Below are positions 1 to 9,750 of a stretch of 45,200 nucleotides of DNA, in pieces. Numbering within the stretch: position 1 is the first letter of the stretch; the number at the start of each line of letters is the position of its first letter. Both the position numbers and the translations under genes were made by a program. The stretch comes from Pseudomonadales bacterium (lineage in GTDB: Bacteria > Pseudomonadota > Gammaproteobacteria > Pseudomonadales > Natronospirillaceae): NCBI GenBank assembly GCA_022968985.1, contig JALJPK010000028.1, positions 1 through 45,200 on the forward strand, in the 5' to 3' direction. Below the pieces are notes generated by a model. The model was not told where the DNA came from. It searched no databases and was given only the letters and a program-made list of their open reading frames with translations.

Positions 1-42
1 TTATTTAATTATAAATTTAAATAAATTATTAGAGGAAAAATC

Positions 43-1713
43 ATGTTAAGTAAACTGAGTTTAAAATTTAAAATTATTGCATTGAGTTTAATAATGTCAT
101 TTGCACTGATTTCGTTAGGATTAGCGGCAGTATCACAAATGAGTAAATTTAATATAACTGTGAATGAAGGAATTGATCGAATAAACAGTGAAGTCATCAT
201 TTTATCAGATATCACCATTGCTCACGTACACTTCAAAAGCCAAATACAAGAATGGAAAAATATATTAATTCGAGGTAATAACCAAGATAAATATGATGAA
301 CATTTAAAACAATTTAATGAAGAATCAAATACAGTTCAAAATTATTTAAATAAAGCAATCACACATTTAAGTGAACTTGACGGAGACACTAATGCATTAA
401 GCGAAGTTAAAAAACATCATTTATCATTAAAAAAAATATATATTGAAGGGCTACAATCTTTTAATGTTTCAGATGAATTAACAGGTAAAGCTGTTGATAA
501 ACTTGTAAAAGGGATTGGCAGAGATGCCAGTGACGAATTAGCAAAAATAGCAGATGATACAGAAATAAGTTTTGAAGAATTAATAAAACATACAAGTGAT
601 AATATGCATGAGAGTTATGCTGCAGCCAAACAAACTTTCATTATTATTATGTTGGTTAGTACCGCAGTAGTAATTTCACTAATGCTGTTAGTATTTTTAG
701 ATTTATTTAAATTATTAGGTGCTGAACCTGCTTATGCTGCGAAAATTGTTGAAGAAGTTTCAAATGGTAATTTGAATATTGACATTATTACAAAACCTAA
801 TGATAAAACTTCTTTAATTGCTCGTATCAGTACCATGCGAGAGCAACTCAATACGATTATTGGCGAAGTGAGAACCTCTGCAGACGCATTGTCATCTGCA
901 TCTGAAGAAGTGAATTCAACTGCTCAATCGTTATCAAAAGCAGCCACTGTTCAAGCAGCAAGTGTGGAAGAAACCTCTTCGGCGATGGAGCAGATGTCAT
1001 CTTCTATTGAGCAAAATAATGAAAATGCTCGAATAACTGACGGCATGGCTCAAAAAGCAGCCAAAGAAGCCAGTGCTGGCGGTGAAGCGGTATTTAAAAC
1101 AGTAGAAGCCATGCAAAAAATTGCAGAGCGTATTACTGTGATTGATGAAATCGCTTATCAAACTAATTTATTAGCACTGAACGCTGCAATTGAAGCGGGT
1201 CGTGCAGGTGAGCATGGCAGAGGTTTTGCAGTGGTGGCATCAGAAGTGAGAAAACTTGCTGAAAGAAGCCAAGTTGCCGCCCAAGAAATTGGTGAGCTGG
1301 CAAAAGAAAGTGTTAAACGAGCCGATATTGCTGGTAAGTCATTAGAAGAAATGGTGCCTTCTATTCGTAAAACAGCCGAATTAGTTCAAGAAATATCAGC
1401 TTCCTCAACTGAGCAAACAACAGGTGTTAATCAAATTAATGCAGCAATCACACAAGTTAATGAAACGATGCAGCAAAATGCAGCATCATCAGAAGAGCTC
1501 AGTTCAACGTCAGAACAAATGAGTAGCCAAGCGGTGCAATTACAACAAACGGTTAATTATTTTCAATTAGCAGCCAGTAATGACAGAAGAGCACCCACTG
1601 CCATTAAGAAACAAAACAATTCTAAAGCAAAGTTAAAATCATCATTATCTGAAAGCCCTGCTAATCACAACAACGATAATGACGATGATGACCGTCATTT
1701 TGTGAATTACTAA
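43..1713 (+). CDS. Methyl-accepting chemotaxis protein
   Basis: Transmembrane chemoreceptor that senses a periplasmic or membrane signal and controls CheA kinase activity. A first membrane segment lies near residues 10-32, a roughly 160-residue periplasmic sensor region follows, and the second segment is near 197-220. A HAMP linker and a long methylated helical hairpin come next; the conserved tip reads [20 protein letters not shown] followed by [18 protein letters not shown], which is the signature of the family. The C-terminal tail is Asp-rich and ends RHFVNY, without an NWETF-type CheR/CheB docking pentapeptide. The start follows a good Shine-Dalgarno (AGAGGAA). cheR begins 3 bases after the stop, so the two are probably co-transcribed. 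The ligand is unknown. CheA and CheW are not in the window and may lie to the left of base 1. Confidence 0.95.
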   Translation: MLSKLSLKFKIIALSLIMSFALISLGLAAVSQMSKFNITVNEGIDRINSEVIILSDITIAHVHFKSQIQEWKNILIRGNNQDKYDEHLKQFNEESNTVQNYLNKAITHLSELDGDTNALSEVKKHHLSLKKIYIEGLQSFNVSDELTGKAVDKLVKGIGRDASDELAKIADDTEISFEELIKHTSDNMHESYAAAKQTFIIIMLVSTAVVISLMLLVFLDLFKLLGAEPAYAAKIVEEVSNGNLNIDIITKPNDKTSLIARISTMREQLNTIIGEVRTSADALSSASEEVNSTAQSLSKAATVQAASVEETSSAMEQMSSSIEQNNENARITDGMAQKAAKEASAGGEAVFKTVEAMQKIAERITVIDEIAYQTNLLALNAAIEAGRAGEHGRGFAVVASEVRKLAERSQVAAQEIGELAKESVKRADIAGKSLEEMVPSIRKTAELVQEISASSTEQTTGVNQINAAITQVNETMQQNAASSEELSSTSEQMSSQAVQLQQTVNYFQLAASNDRRAPTAIKKQNNSKAKLKSSLSESPANHNNDNDDDDRHFVNY

Positions 1714-1716
1714 ATA

Positions 1717-2535
1717 ATGGGTATATTAATTCATTGGACCGATGATGAATTTAAATTTTTTCAAATTTTAGTAAAAGAAAAAATTGGAATTCATCTCGCT
1801 CCACATAAAAAAGCATTATTAACTAGCCGCCTGAACAAGCGGCTAATTAAATTAAATTTAGAATCCTATTACGCGTATTATAAATTCATTACTAATAAAG
1901 AAAATGCTGAAGAATTAAAATTAGCCATTGAGTTAATCACCACCAATGAAACCTACTTTTTTAGAGAAGAAAAACACTTTATTTTTTTAACCGAACAATT
2001 AGCCTTACAGACATCTAATAGTGATGAAATATCGATATGGAGTGCTGCAAGTTCCTATGGACACGAAGCATATAGTACTGCGATGTTACTTGATGATAAA
2101 TGCAAAGTGAATTGGAAAATATTAGCCTCAGATGTTAATGATAAAGTGTTAACAGCAGGCAGAAAAGGCATTTTCCCTAATGAACGACTTGAATTAATAC
2201 CCGATAAATATTTTAAAAAATATTGCAAAAAGGGCACAGGGCCATTTGATGATAAAATAAGAATCGTAGGCGAATTAAGAAAACGCATCGAATTTAGAAA
2301 TATAAATTTAATTAATTCTTTTTCAGAATTAGGCCCTTTTGATATTATTTTTTTAAGAAATGTAATGATCTATTTCGACGATAAAACAAAAAAAGATTTA
2401 ATTAATAGAATGTATGATGTGCTTAAACCAGGCGGATTTATATTTGTTGGGCACTCAGAATCGTTACATGGTTTTGAAAGTAAACTGGATAGAATTCAAT
2501 CTGCCATTTATCAAAGGAATTACAATGCCGATTAA
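1717..2535 (+). CDS. cheR: CheR chemoreceptor glutamate methyltransferase
   Basis: Transfers a methyl group from S-adenosylmethionine to glutamates of chemoreceptors for adaptation. At 272 aa it has the usual CheR length. The N-terminal alpha-helical domain carries the [10 protein letters not shown] motif. The Rossmann domain has [15 protein letters not shown], where the family usually reads WSAACSTGEEPYS; the Glu of the SAM loop is kept. [12 protein letters not shown] and [13 protein letters not shown] are typical C-terminal motifs. The gene starts 3 bases after the MCP stop with no clear ribosome-binding site of its own, suggesting translational coupling. Its last 11 bases overlap cheB. Identity is secure; that it acts on the adjacent receptor is inferred from position. 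Confidence 0.95.
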   Translation: MGILIHWTDDEFKFFQILVKEKIGIHLAPHKKALLTSRLNKRLIKLNLESYYAYYKFITNKENAEELKLAIELITTNETYFFREEKHFIFLTEQLALQTSNSDEISIWSAASSYGHEAYSTAMLLDDKCKVNWKILASDVNDKVLTAGRKGIFPNERLELIPDKYFKKYCKKGTGPFDDKIRIVGELRKRIEFRNINLINSFSELGPFDIIFLRNVMIYFDDKTKKDLINRMYDVLKPGGFIFVGHSESLHGFESKLDRIQSAIYQRNYNAD

Positions 2536-3571
2536 AGTACTCATTGTTGATGACTCAGCCGTTGTTCGCCAAGTTATGTCTCAAATTCTAAATTCATCCA
2601 GTCAGATAGAAGTTTACGATACTGCGCAAGACCCTATTTACGCAGAACAAAAAATGAATAAAATTTGGCCTGATGTCATTGTCTTAGATATTGAAATGCC
2701 ACGTATGGACGGGATCACATTTTTACGAAAAATAATGAAAGAACATCCTACACCAGTAGTTATTTGCTCCTCGTTAACAGGTAAAGGTACAGAATTGGCG
2801 CTAACTGCCATGCATGCTGGTGCAATAGATATTGTCACAAAACCTGAACTTGGGGTAAAAGATTTTATACTTGATTATAAAAATAAATTTTGTGAAATAA
2901 TCATATCTGCAAATCAAGCTAAATTTAATAAATTTAAGCATAAAAACATCCCTAAAAAACAGTTATTAAATTTAGCGAAAAAAGATTTAACAAGCATCAC
3001 CAATACAACCGATAGAATTATAGCCATTGGTACATCAACAGGTGGCACCACTGCTTTAGAATCTGTTTTGCTGAACCTTAATCGAACAGTACCTGGTATT
3101 GCAGTTGTACAACATATGCCTGAAAAATTTACTGCCGCTTTTGCAAAAAGATTAAATTCAATATGTGATTTAAATGTTAAAGAAGCCGAAAGCGGAGATC
3201 GTTTAATTAACGGTACTGTACTTATTGCCCCTGGCGGTAAACATATGGAAGTACAAAGATCTGGCGCGCAATATATTGTACAAGTGTTCAGTGCACCGCC
3301 AGTAAATAGGCACTGCCCATCTGTTGATGTGTTATTTAGGTCGGTTGCGAAAAATGTTAAGAAAAATGCTCTTGGTATAATCATGACAGGTATGGGTGAT
3401 GACGGTGCCAGAGGGCTGTTAGACATGAAACAAAACGGCGCAACTACCATTGCGCAAGACGAAAAAAGCAGCATTGTTTTTGGTATGCCTAAAATTGCAA
3501 TTGAAATGAATGCCGTCGATCATATAATTGGGTTAGATGATATTCCTAATTACATACTCAATAACTCATAA
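2525..3571 (+). CDS. cheB: CheB protein-glutamate methylesterase/deamidase
   Basis: Response regulator that removes receptor methyl groups when phosphorylated by CheA. The receiver domain has DD at residues 9-10 and phospho-acceptor Asp55 in [12 protein letters not shown] linker leads to the methylesterase domain with the nucleophile in [11 protein letters not shown] (Ser171), the His of [14 protein letters not shown], and the Asp-containing [12 protein letters not shown], so the catalytic triad looks intact. I place the start at the ATG at 2525 ([10 protein letters not shown]). The frame is open upstream to 2414, but that extension lies inside cheR and has no family counterpart. The resulting 348 aa is normal for CheB. 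It overlaps cheR by 11 bases, consistent with one operon. Confidence 0.95.
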   Translation: MPIKVLIVDDSAVVRQVMSQILNSSSQIEVYDTAQDPIYAEQKMNKIWPDVIVLDIEMPRMDGITFLRKIMKEHPTPVVICSSLTGKGTELALTAMHAGAIDIVTKPELGVKDFILDYKNKFCEIIISANQAKFNKFKHKNIPKKQLLNLAKKDLTSITNTTDRIIAIGTSTGGTTALESVLLNLNRTVPGIAVVQHMPEKFTAAFAKRLNSICDLNVKEAESGDRLINGTVLIAPGGKHMEVQRSGAQYIVQVFSAPPVNRHCPSVDVLFRSVAKNVKKNALGIIMTGMGDDGARGLLDMKQNGATTIAQDEKSSIVFGMPKIAIEMNAVDHIIGLDDIPNYILNNS

Positions 3572-3604
3572 ATTACAGCTATGAATAAGAATTAAGGTCT
3601 ATGT

Positions 3605-4825
3605 ATGAATAATTTAAATCCACATATTTTAGTTGTCGATGACAGTAATGTTCAGCGTGATTACACAATTAGCCTTTGTAAAAATTGTAATTTATTTAAT
3701 ATCAATAGCGCTGTTAATGGTGTTGATGCATTACATAAACTAAAAACCGATCACTTTGATTTAGCCTTTATAGATCTAGAAATGCCTGAAATGGATGGCG
3801 TAGAATTACTTCGCCAAATTGCTAAATTAGAAACCCCTCCCCATATAATCATTTTAAGTTCTTTAGATTCGTCTTTAATTATCAGCTTAAAAACAATGGC
3901 TCAGGTAGATGGGTTATCTGTTTTAGGAAGTTTTAAAAAACCCATAACTATTGAGTCTATTAAACATAGTTTAGAATTATTCAAAACGAAAAAACAGGGA
4001 CTCAATAAACAATGGAACAGTAAAAAAGTGCCATTTGAGCAGATTCAATTAGCAATTCATGAAAATAAAATAGAGTTACACTATCAACCAAAACTTTCCA
4101 TAAAGGGTTTAATTTTAAACAGTGTTGAAGCCCTTGCAAGATGGGAAATTACTCCTGGCGTATTCATACCTCCGTCCGATTTCATATTAGTCGCAGAAGA
4201 ATCAGGGTTAATCCATCAATTAACAATGAACCTTTACACAAAATCTCTTATCCAAAAAAAGCTTTGGGAGAAAAAAGGCGCTTTATTTTCTTTAGCGGTG
4301 AATATCTCACCGTTTATGTTAAGTGATCCATTATTGCCTGATCAATTAATTGAAATCACTAAAAAGCATCACATCCAACCAAATAGTATTATATTTGAAA
4401 TAACCGAAAATGCTCTTAGCCAAGATCAATCAACGGCTATAGCGTCATTGGCTAAACTTAGGATGTTAGGTTTTGGTATATCAATCGATGACTTCGGTGC
4501 GGGGTTTGCAAATATTCAACAGCTATCACGGATTCCCGCAACGGAGTTGAAAATTGACAGATGCCTTATAGAGAACATACATACTGATCCACATCGTCAA
4601 TCAATATTGCAATCCGCAGTAAAACTAGCAAAAGATTTAAAATTAAAAATAGTTGCAGAAGGTGTAGAAATTCACGAAGAATTTATATTTTTAACAGATT
4701 TAAATATTGATTTGGTTCAAGGCTATTATTTTGCAAAACCTATGGATAGTAATAAGTTAAGCCAATGGATTACACAAGATTTAGCTCCATTACGTAATAA
4801 AATAATACAAACATCAAAAAAGTAA
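3605..4825 (+). CDS. Response regulator with EAL c-di-GMP phosphodiesterase domain
   Basis: Two-domain protein: a receiver (residues about 7-125; DD at 12-13, phospho-acceptor Asp57 in FIDLEMPEMDG) followed by an EAL domain (about 145-390). The EAL domain carries all the residues known to be needed for c-di-GMP hydrolysis: EALARW, the Asn of AVNIS, FEITENAL, DDFGAG, LKIDR, AEGVE and QGYYFAKPM. An active phosphodiesterase is therefore predicted. It starts 33 bases after cheB in the same direction, so chemosensory phosphorylation probably feeds into c-di-GMP turnover. The cognate kinase is unknown; a CheA outside the window is the obvious candidate but is not shown here. Confidence 0.93.
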   Translation: MNNLNPHILVVDDSNVQRDYTISLCKNCNLFNINSAVNGVDALHKLKTDHFDLAFIDLEMPEMDGVELLRQIAKLETPPHIIILSSLDSSLIISLKTMAQVDGLSVLGSFKKPITIESIKHSLELFKTKKQGLNKQWNSKKVPFEQIQLAIHENKIELHYQPKLSIKGLILNSVEALARWEITPGVFIPPSDFILVAEESGLIHQLTMNLYTKSLIQKKLWEKKGALFSLAVNISPFMLSDPLLPDQLIEITKKHHIQPNSIIFEITENALSQDQSTAIASLAKLRMLGFGISIDDFGAGFANIQQLSRIPATELKIDRCLIENIHTDPHRQSILQSAVKLAKDLKLKIVAEGVEIHEEFIFLTDLNIDLVQGYYFAKPMDSNKLSQWITQDLAPLRNKIIQTSKK

Positions 4826-5284
4826 AATATTATACCCAATTAATAGCAAGAGAATACCACGTAAAACTTAGTCTTACTTTTCAAGGCTAACACCATTGTT
4901 TTACCTATAAATACACTAAAAAAACAAGGTAGTTAATTCAATATTGAAACAGGATGAATATAGCTAAACACACAATTCCTTTCATTATTATAAGCTTCAG
5001 ATTAACCCAACCCTTCAATATTATCGTAACAAAGATCACTATTAGCCGTGCCAATTTTTTGAAATCTATGCATAATGTTTATACCCGATTTTAACCTCTA
5101 CTGAATTTTTTCAACAAAGGCATGTATATTGTGCAGTTATTAGTATTTACATTAATGGCGTGAGACAGTTGTAAAGATAAAGATAAAGATAAAGATAAAG
5201 ATAAAAATAAATAGCAAACGTAAAATTACAATTTTAAAATTTAACTCTCATTTTTATGTATTAAAAAATAAAATGATTTAATTA
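4826..5284. other. Intergenic stretch with no recognised gene
   Basis: A 459-base AT-rich gap between the chemotaxis module and a leftward gene. No ORF with family resemblance, no RNA gene and no strong intrinsic terminator was seen. It holds the hexamer repeat listed separately. Confidence 0.5.
5173..5202. repeat. Tandem hexamer AAAGAT, five copies
   Basis: Five perfect AAAGAT units run head to tail, followed by a degenerate AAAAAT unit. The array is outside any gene. Such short arrays can vary in length by replication slippage; no functional link to a neighbour is visible. Confidence 0.85.
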
Positions 5285-5668
5285 TTAAAATAACCAATCA
5301 TTCAACAAACGCCCAGGACCCAAAGTAAAACTTCCCGCAATAAGAAGGCCTCCCACATATAAACCAATCATACTTAGTTTGTGTTTTTTAATATTGCCGT
5401 TTTTAACTGCTATATAAGCGTTAGGCACTGTATATAAAACAGCAAAACTGAATAAATGGATATAACCAAAGTGGTTAAACAGCGCAGGACCAAGTTGCGC
5501 CGACATAAACAACGTAATTAGCGCGGTGCTTAACATTAATAACATGTATATTTTGCCTAACAACTTATGTATAGGGCTACCTTTACGGCTAAACAATAAG
5601 TATGTACCTAATATAAATGCGGGTAAAATTGTAGACAGATGTAGATAAGTTAATAACGAATAACTCAT
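5285..5668 (-). CDS. Small DUF2306-like four-helix membrane protein
   Basis: A 127-aa hydrophobic protein with about four membrane helices. The pattern of a GSPIHKLLGKIYM motif between helices 1 and 2, a His-containing third helix (FNHFGYIHLFS) and NIKKHKLSMIGLYVGG before the last helix resembles the DUF2306 family, whose function is not established. A good ribosome-binding site (AAAGGAAAAG) precedes the ATG. The next gene upstream on this strand is another small membrane protein. Assignment to DUF2306 is by remembered pattern and is moderately sure; the inner-membrane location is well supported. Confidence 0.7.
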   Translation of the reverse strand: MSYSLLTYLHLSTILPAFILGTYLLFSRKGSPIHKLLGKIYMLLMLSTALITLFMSAQLGPALFNHFGYIHLFSFAVLYTVPNAYIAVKNGNIKKHKLSMIGLYVGGLLIAGSFTLGPGRLLNDWLF

Positions 5669-5711
5669 TTTACTTTTCCTTTAGTAGTTAATTTAGTTGT
5701 TGATGTAGATA

Positions 5712-5921
5712 TTAATAGATTTCAAAAGTTTTTAAAATAAATACAACAAAACAGCATATGATAAAACCAACGAATATAACAAATCCTCGCGAATTATTTC
5801 TGACAACTAATAAAGATCGATCCACTTTTGCAGGATATTTCCCAAAAGTAATCCCTTTTAAAAATATCCAACCAGTAAAATAGAAAAGAATCAATACCAT
5901 ATCCAATGAAATAAATTGCAA
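5712..5921 (-). CDS. Small two-helix membrane protein, unknown function
   Basis: A 69-aa protein with one hydrophobic helix at the N-terminus (residues 8-24), a basic loop with GKYPAKVDRSLLVVRNNSRG, and a second helix (47-65). The start is a TTG with a well-spaced AAAGGA ribosome-binding site six bases upstream. An ATG seven bases upstream of that TTG is in another frame and stops quickly. It lies just upstream of the DUF2306-like gene on the same strand and may share its transcript. No family recognised. Confidence 0.6.
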   Translation of the reverse strand: MQFISLDMVLILFYFTGWIFLKGITFGKYPAKVDRSLLVVRNNSRGFVIFVGFIICCFVVFILKTFEIY

Positions 5922-6150
5922 AACATATCCTTTCTTTAATTAATAAAACAGAGTCGATGAATGATCAACAACTCTGTATCTATTTTTTATCTTTATTATT
6001 TAATTTTTTAATTAAGGTCTGTAATTGTTTATAACTGCCTTTATAACTGAAATCAATATAGAGATTATATTTATCTTTATATTTCAATTTAAAATAATGA
6101 AAAATCTAAATTAGATTATAATTAAATCGATCACTTACCCTGTGACTATT

Positions 6151-6666
6151 CTAATCGATTTTAGTAAATACCTGTGTTTTACATGAAATACACGACAACA
6201 TCGGACTCATTGCCAAGGGGTTTTTACAATACAGACATAAAGTTAAATCCACGGGTGTGATATTTTTACGCAGCTGTTCTTTAGAGGGTAATTTATTGTG
6301 TTTAAACGCCCAATAAACAGAAAGTAAAAAGAATAAAACAGATAGAATTTTAACAATCAAACCATATTCTAAGGTATCTATAGTGCCGGGCTGAAACATC
6401 ACTAACACCAATAAAAACAGCACTATTGAAATAAATATTTTACGAACAAAGCCAGTTTTATATCGAGCATTCGCGTCTTGATCACATAACGTACACATCC
6501 AATTAGAACGATAACCGATTGGAATAAGTGGAATCCAAAAAACATGAATCCAATTAAACCATCGCCACTTTTCAACCACGGCTTCTTGTTCACAAGCGTT
6601 ACAATGATCTTTTGCATAACCTATTTTCTTTTTGGTTAATTTTTTTATACCGTAAAAAATAAACAT
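6151..6666 (-). CDS. Membrane protein with N- and C-terminal zinc ribbons
   Basis: A 171-aa protein. A CNAC pair (residues 22-25) and a CTLC pair (about 59-62) bracket a Trp-rich segment (KWRWFNWIHVFWIPLIPIG), typical of a membrane-associated zinc-ribbon family. Two membrane helices follow (about 75-94 and 103-121). The C-terminus carries a second ribbon, CLYC and CISC. The eight cysteines could bind two zinc ions on the cytoplasmic side. The function is unknown. It starts at ATG 6666 after an AGGAG-like site. It is not clearly in an operon with either neighbour. Confidence 0.75.
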   Translation of the reverse strand: MFIFYGIKKLTKKKIGYAKDHCNACEQEAVVEKWRWFNWIHVFWIPLIPIGYRSNWMCTLCDQDANARYKTGFVRKIFISIVLFLLVLVMFQPGTIDTLEYGLIVKILSVLFFLLSVYWAFKHNKLPSKEQLRKNITPVDLTLCLYCKNPLAMSPMLSCISCKTQVFTKID

Positions 6667-6858
6667 AATTACTCCTAACTAATTAATTTTAAGTGAATGT
6701 TCTGATTGTTTAATGGGTGATTTGAGGCAGGTTAAATTGAATGTTGAGTATCATTTATGCAATTAACTCAACTAAGCACAGTGTTTTTTCACAAAATGAC
6801 AATCAAACTTAAACCTAACTTTCAAAACTCCACTATCTAGTGTTTTGTTTTAATATTC

Positions 6859-6887
6859 AATCTTAGGGCCAACAAGACCCTAAGATT
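6859..6887 (-). terminator. Probable terminator of the GH6 gene
   Basis: A perfect 10-bp stem (AATCTTAGGG / CCCTAAGATT) with a 9-base loop lies 14 bases past the GH6 stop on the minus strand. The run after the stem is AT-rich rather than a clean U tract, so termination strength is uncertain. Confidence 0.6.
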
Positions 6888-6900
6888 AATAATCATTTTT

Positions 6901-9357
6901 CTATTCGTAATCACTTTCACCTAATTTTGGATAAGCGTTTTCAATTAACATTATAAATTGTTTATGGAACCAAACCCCTTTATGAGGTGCCATTTCTGGA
7001 ACAACATTAGTCATTTTACCTTCGATATTTTCACCAGGAATACACATAGGATCAAAAAATCTGCGATTTAGTGGGGAATAGAAGGCCTGCATAACCACAT
7101 CCTTTTCAACTGAATCTAATCGATCATATGATGAGGTGCCAATATGGAAATCATTTACATGAAACGAAATTCCATCAGAAGACCCAGGTGTAGTCATCCA
7201 ATAAAAAGCGTCTAAGTGCTCTCTAGTTGAATCGGGGTCAGCCTTAGGTGTTTCACCAATACCTGCATTATTTACGTTACACCAGTGATTACGATGTGTT
7301 CTTGTATCAACACGTTTATCAGGATTTACCCCTTTAACTCCTTCACCTGGTTTAGGCCGACTATCACCTAATTCCCCCCAGCCATTTCGTGACGTATCAA
7401 TAATAAACCCAATGTCTTCGAATTTTTGAGTCCCAAAATAACCTGTAAGATCGGCTGTTGTAAAATACGTGTTTAAATAATCAATGTATGTCATTTCATC
7501 AACAGACGGGTTGTATTCGTAGAAAGCTTCTAATTCTTTTGAATCTAGATAAGTCATCGAGTTGCTAATAAGAGGCTCCTCTGTAGGTGTATAACCTCTA
7601 ATATTTGAAGCAAAACCACGAATCCAGTCCAAACCTTCACCATCTAATTTACCATCGGCCCCATCAATTAATTGTTTGAAATAACGCACACTACGTTTCA
7701 TGGTCGATTGTAAATAATCGGGTATACCATCTTTATATTCTGGATGTTCATAACCATAGTATTCCTCTGTTACATCATTTGCTGCATCTTGACCTAATAA
7801 ATTTGCCTGTCCAATATCTAAATAGGTATAGATATTATTATTGATTAAAGAAACATCGTGTATTTCTTTAATGGCTAAGCGTAATGCACCTGCGTATAAA
7901 CCAAGATTCGGGTTGTTGGTATTACCTTCGCCTACAACAGCGGGCATAATTGTTTCATTATTAAAGTTTAGAATTTCGTCACAATATCCGTTGCTATCTA
8001 ATGCCGCTGGAAATGGGTTAAACGGGGAGTCAGTTGTGTGATACGCTTCATTTGTATTAATGATCATATTCACAAACGAATTGGGTTCCAAAATAGTGAC
8101 TATTCGCAAACTTTTGTATTTGTCATCACTTAATATTTGTGCGATGGGTTTGATGTATTCATCACGATATTTTGCGTAACCAAATCCTTGCACACCTTCT
8201 GAATATGCAGATTGATCTTGACCTACTTGAATTAATTTCCCATTTGGTATATATGCCGTGCAATCTCTGTCTGGCATATTATAAATACCTAACACAATGG
8301 TCATTGGCGCAATTATTTTATCAATATCTAATGTTTGTAAATATTGTTGCTGTAATAACGCTGCGTCTAAATGATCGGTTAAGCCAAAAGGTGGGGTGTA
8401 TATTTCACCAGTAATATCATCAATTGAATTTAACCAAATAGCAGTAGGCTGTTGTTTTATGTATTTCATTTTATTTATAAGTGGGGTGTCACTTGTATTT
8501 TCAATTGAATAATCAATACTATTACTCATTTGATAATTGACATACATGTTGGAATTTGAAAATGGATTATTGATGGTTTGTAATTCAACACCAGCTAGAC
8601 CTTTTTCAATTAATTGGATGTCACCATCGTATTGGCTTAACAGTTTAATTGCAGGGTTGTTTAAATCAATCTCGGGTTCGGCTGGTGCAAACTGTACAGT
8701 TACCTCGTCTGTATCGAATAATACTCCATCAAATACTGTCAGTGTGACAATATTTTCTCCTGTAAATTCATCCGATACATCCGCTAAAGTCAGTATTTTG
8801 TTTGTTTCAATTGTTGTACCGACGATTGACCAAAAGTAAAAAAGTTCATCATCATTTTCGTCTGACGCAAAAGGAGTTATATGAGTGTCTGAAACAAGAA
8901 TGGAATGAATGACCGGGGCAACATTTACGGGTGCTATAATCAGTACCCCAAAATCAACATCTAACTCTTTTGTAGTAACGTCAGTGCCATCAGATACAGT
9001 TAAGGTGACAGTTTGCAACCCACTTACACCTGTTACAGATTCCAATAAAACAAGTTGACCTGACCCAATTTCAATTCCATCAATTGACCATGAATAACTT
9101 AATTGTCCACCTTCAACATCAGAGGCAAAACCGGTTATATAAGTGGCACTGGCATTGACTGAAATAATGCTCGGTGGAGTATTTTCTGTTGTTGCTGTAT
9201 CTGTAGTTGTTGCTGTAGATGTCTGTGTTGACGTTATCGCGGTGGAAGTTTCGGGTGCGGTAGGTGTACCTGTTAACTCTTTGTTTTCAGCTATACAACT
9301 TGTTAATAAGCAAACTGGAATTACTCCTAGAGCCAAGGTCCATTTTTTGAATAGCAA
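6901..9357 (-). CDS. Lipoprotein glycoside hydrolase family 6 (cellulase-like)
   Basis: An exported lipoprotein of 818 aa. The signal peptide ends in the lipobox LTSC (Cys21). A Thr/Ser-rich linker (to about 60) and two Ig/PKD-like domains (about 61-137 and 144-225) follow. The C-terminal ~560 residues match GH6, which cleaves beta-1,4-glucan with inversion: MPDRDCTAY (Asp365, Cys366), ILEPNSF, YLDIGQANLLG, WCNVNNAGIG and TPGSSDGIS (Asp728). In characterised GH6 enzymes the Asp of the E-P/I-D-S motif is the catalytic acid. Here that codon is AAT (Asn426), so activity is in doubt. No cellulose-binding module is evident. The gene is monocistronic with a terminator. The GH6 call is firm; the substrate is inferred. 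Confidence 0.9.
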   Translation of the reverse strand: MLFKKWTLALGVIPVCLLTSCIAENKELTGTPTAPETSTAITSTQTSTATTTDTATTENTPPSIISVNASATYITGFASDVEGGQLSYSWSIDGIEIGSGQLVLLESVTGVSGLQTVTLTVSDGTDVTTKELDVDFGVLIIAPVNVAPVIHSILVSDTHITPFASDENDDELFYFWSIVGTTIETNKILTLADVSDEFTGENIVTLTVFDGVLFDTDEVTVQFAPAEPEIDLNNPAIKLLSQYDGDIQLIEKGLAGVELQTINNPFSNSNMYVNYQMSNSIDYSIENTSDTPLINKMKYIKQQPTAIWLNSIDDITGEIYTPPFGLTDHLDAALLQQQYLQTLDIDKIIAPMTIVLGIYNMPDRDCTAYIPNGKLIQVGQDQSAYSEGVQGFGYAKYRDEYIKPIAQILSDDKYKSLRIVTILEPNSFVNMIINTNEAYHTTDSPFNPFPAALDSNGYCDEILNFNNETIMPAVVGEGNTNNPNLGLYAGALRLAIKEIHDVSLINNNIYTYLDIGQANLLGQDAANDVTEEYYGYEHPEYKDGIPDYLQSTMKRSVRYFKQLIDGADGKLDGEGLDWIRGFASNIRGYTPTEEPLISNSMTYLDSKELEAFYEYNPSVDEMTYIDYLNTYFTTADLTGYFGTQKFEDIGFIIDTSRNGWGELGDSRPKPGEGVKGVNPDKRVDTRTHRNHWCNVNNAGIGETPKADPDSTREHLDAFYWMTTPGSSDGISFHVNDFHIGTSSYDRLDSVEKDVVMQAFYSPLNRRFFDPMCIPGENIEGKMTNVVPEMAPHKGVWFHKQFIMLIENAYPKLGESDYE

Positions 9358-9750
9358 AGTATTCTCCTTTAAACGAAAATATTAAGTCAATCTTAACGAT
9401 TAGTTATACAGCAGAGCTGTTGGTTTTAGTGGACTTAAATTACACCAAAGCCTAATTGAAAAGAGAAAATTTTATCATTAAATAACAGAATGTACTGTGT
9501 GCTAGGTTAGATTTGGTTTAACAGGCTATTAAATAACCAAGGCGGTCTAGATGGTTTTGTATGTCTTGTTTGTATTGTGTAAAAAAGTGCATATAACGAG
9601 TTATAAACCAAAAAATGGGGGTGAGTGGCTGCAGTGTAAGTTGTTGAAAACAGTTAAATCGGTGGATATTACAAAGAATCAGTCTGCTTAAACTTGACTG
9701 ACTAATTAACCTACCCGCATAATCGACTTAACTTTTAAAGGTTAGTTATC
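9358..9750. other. Divergent intergenic region, no gene recognised
   Basis: A 393-base gap between the leftward GH6 gene and the rightward alpha/beta hydrolase. It must hold both promoters, but I could not pick convincing -35/-10 pairs or an operator. No small ORF with family features was seen. Confidence 0.5.

Noticed and set aside
2914-3474. A 186-aa open frame on the minus strand opposite cheB
   Set aside because: It is a shadow of a strongly conserved gene with no ribosome-binding site and no family resemblance.
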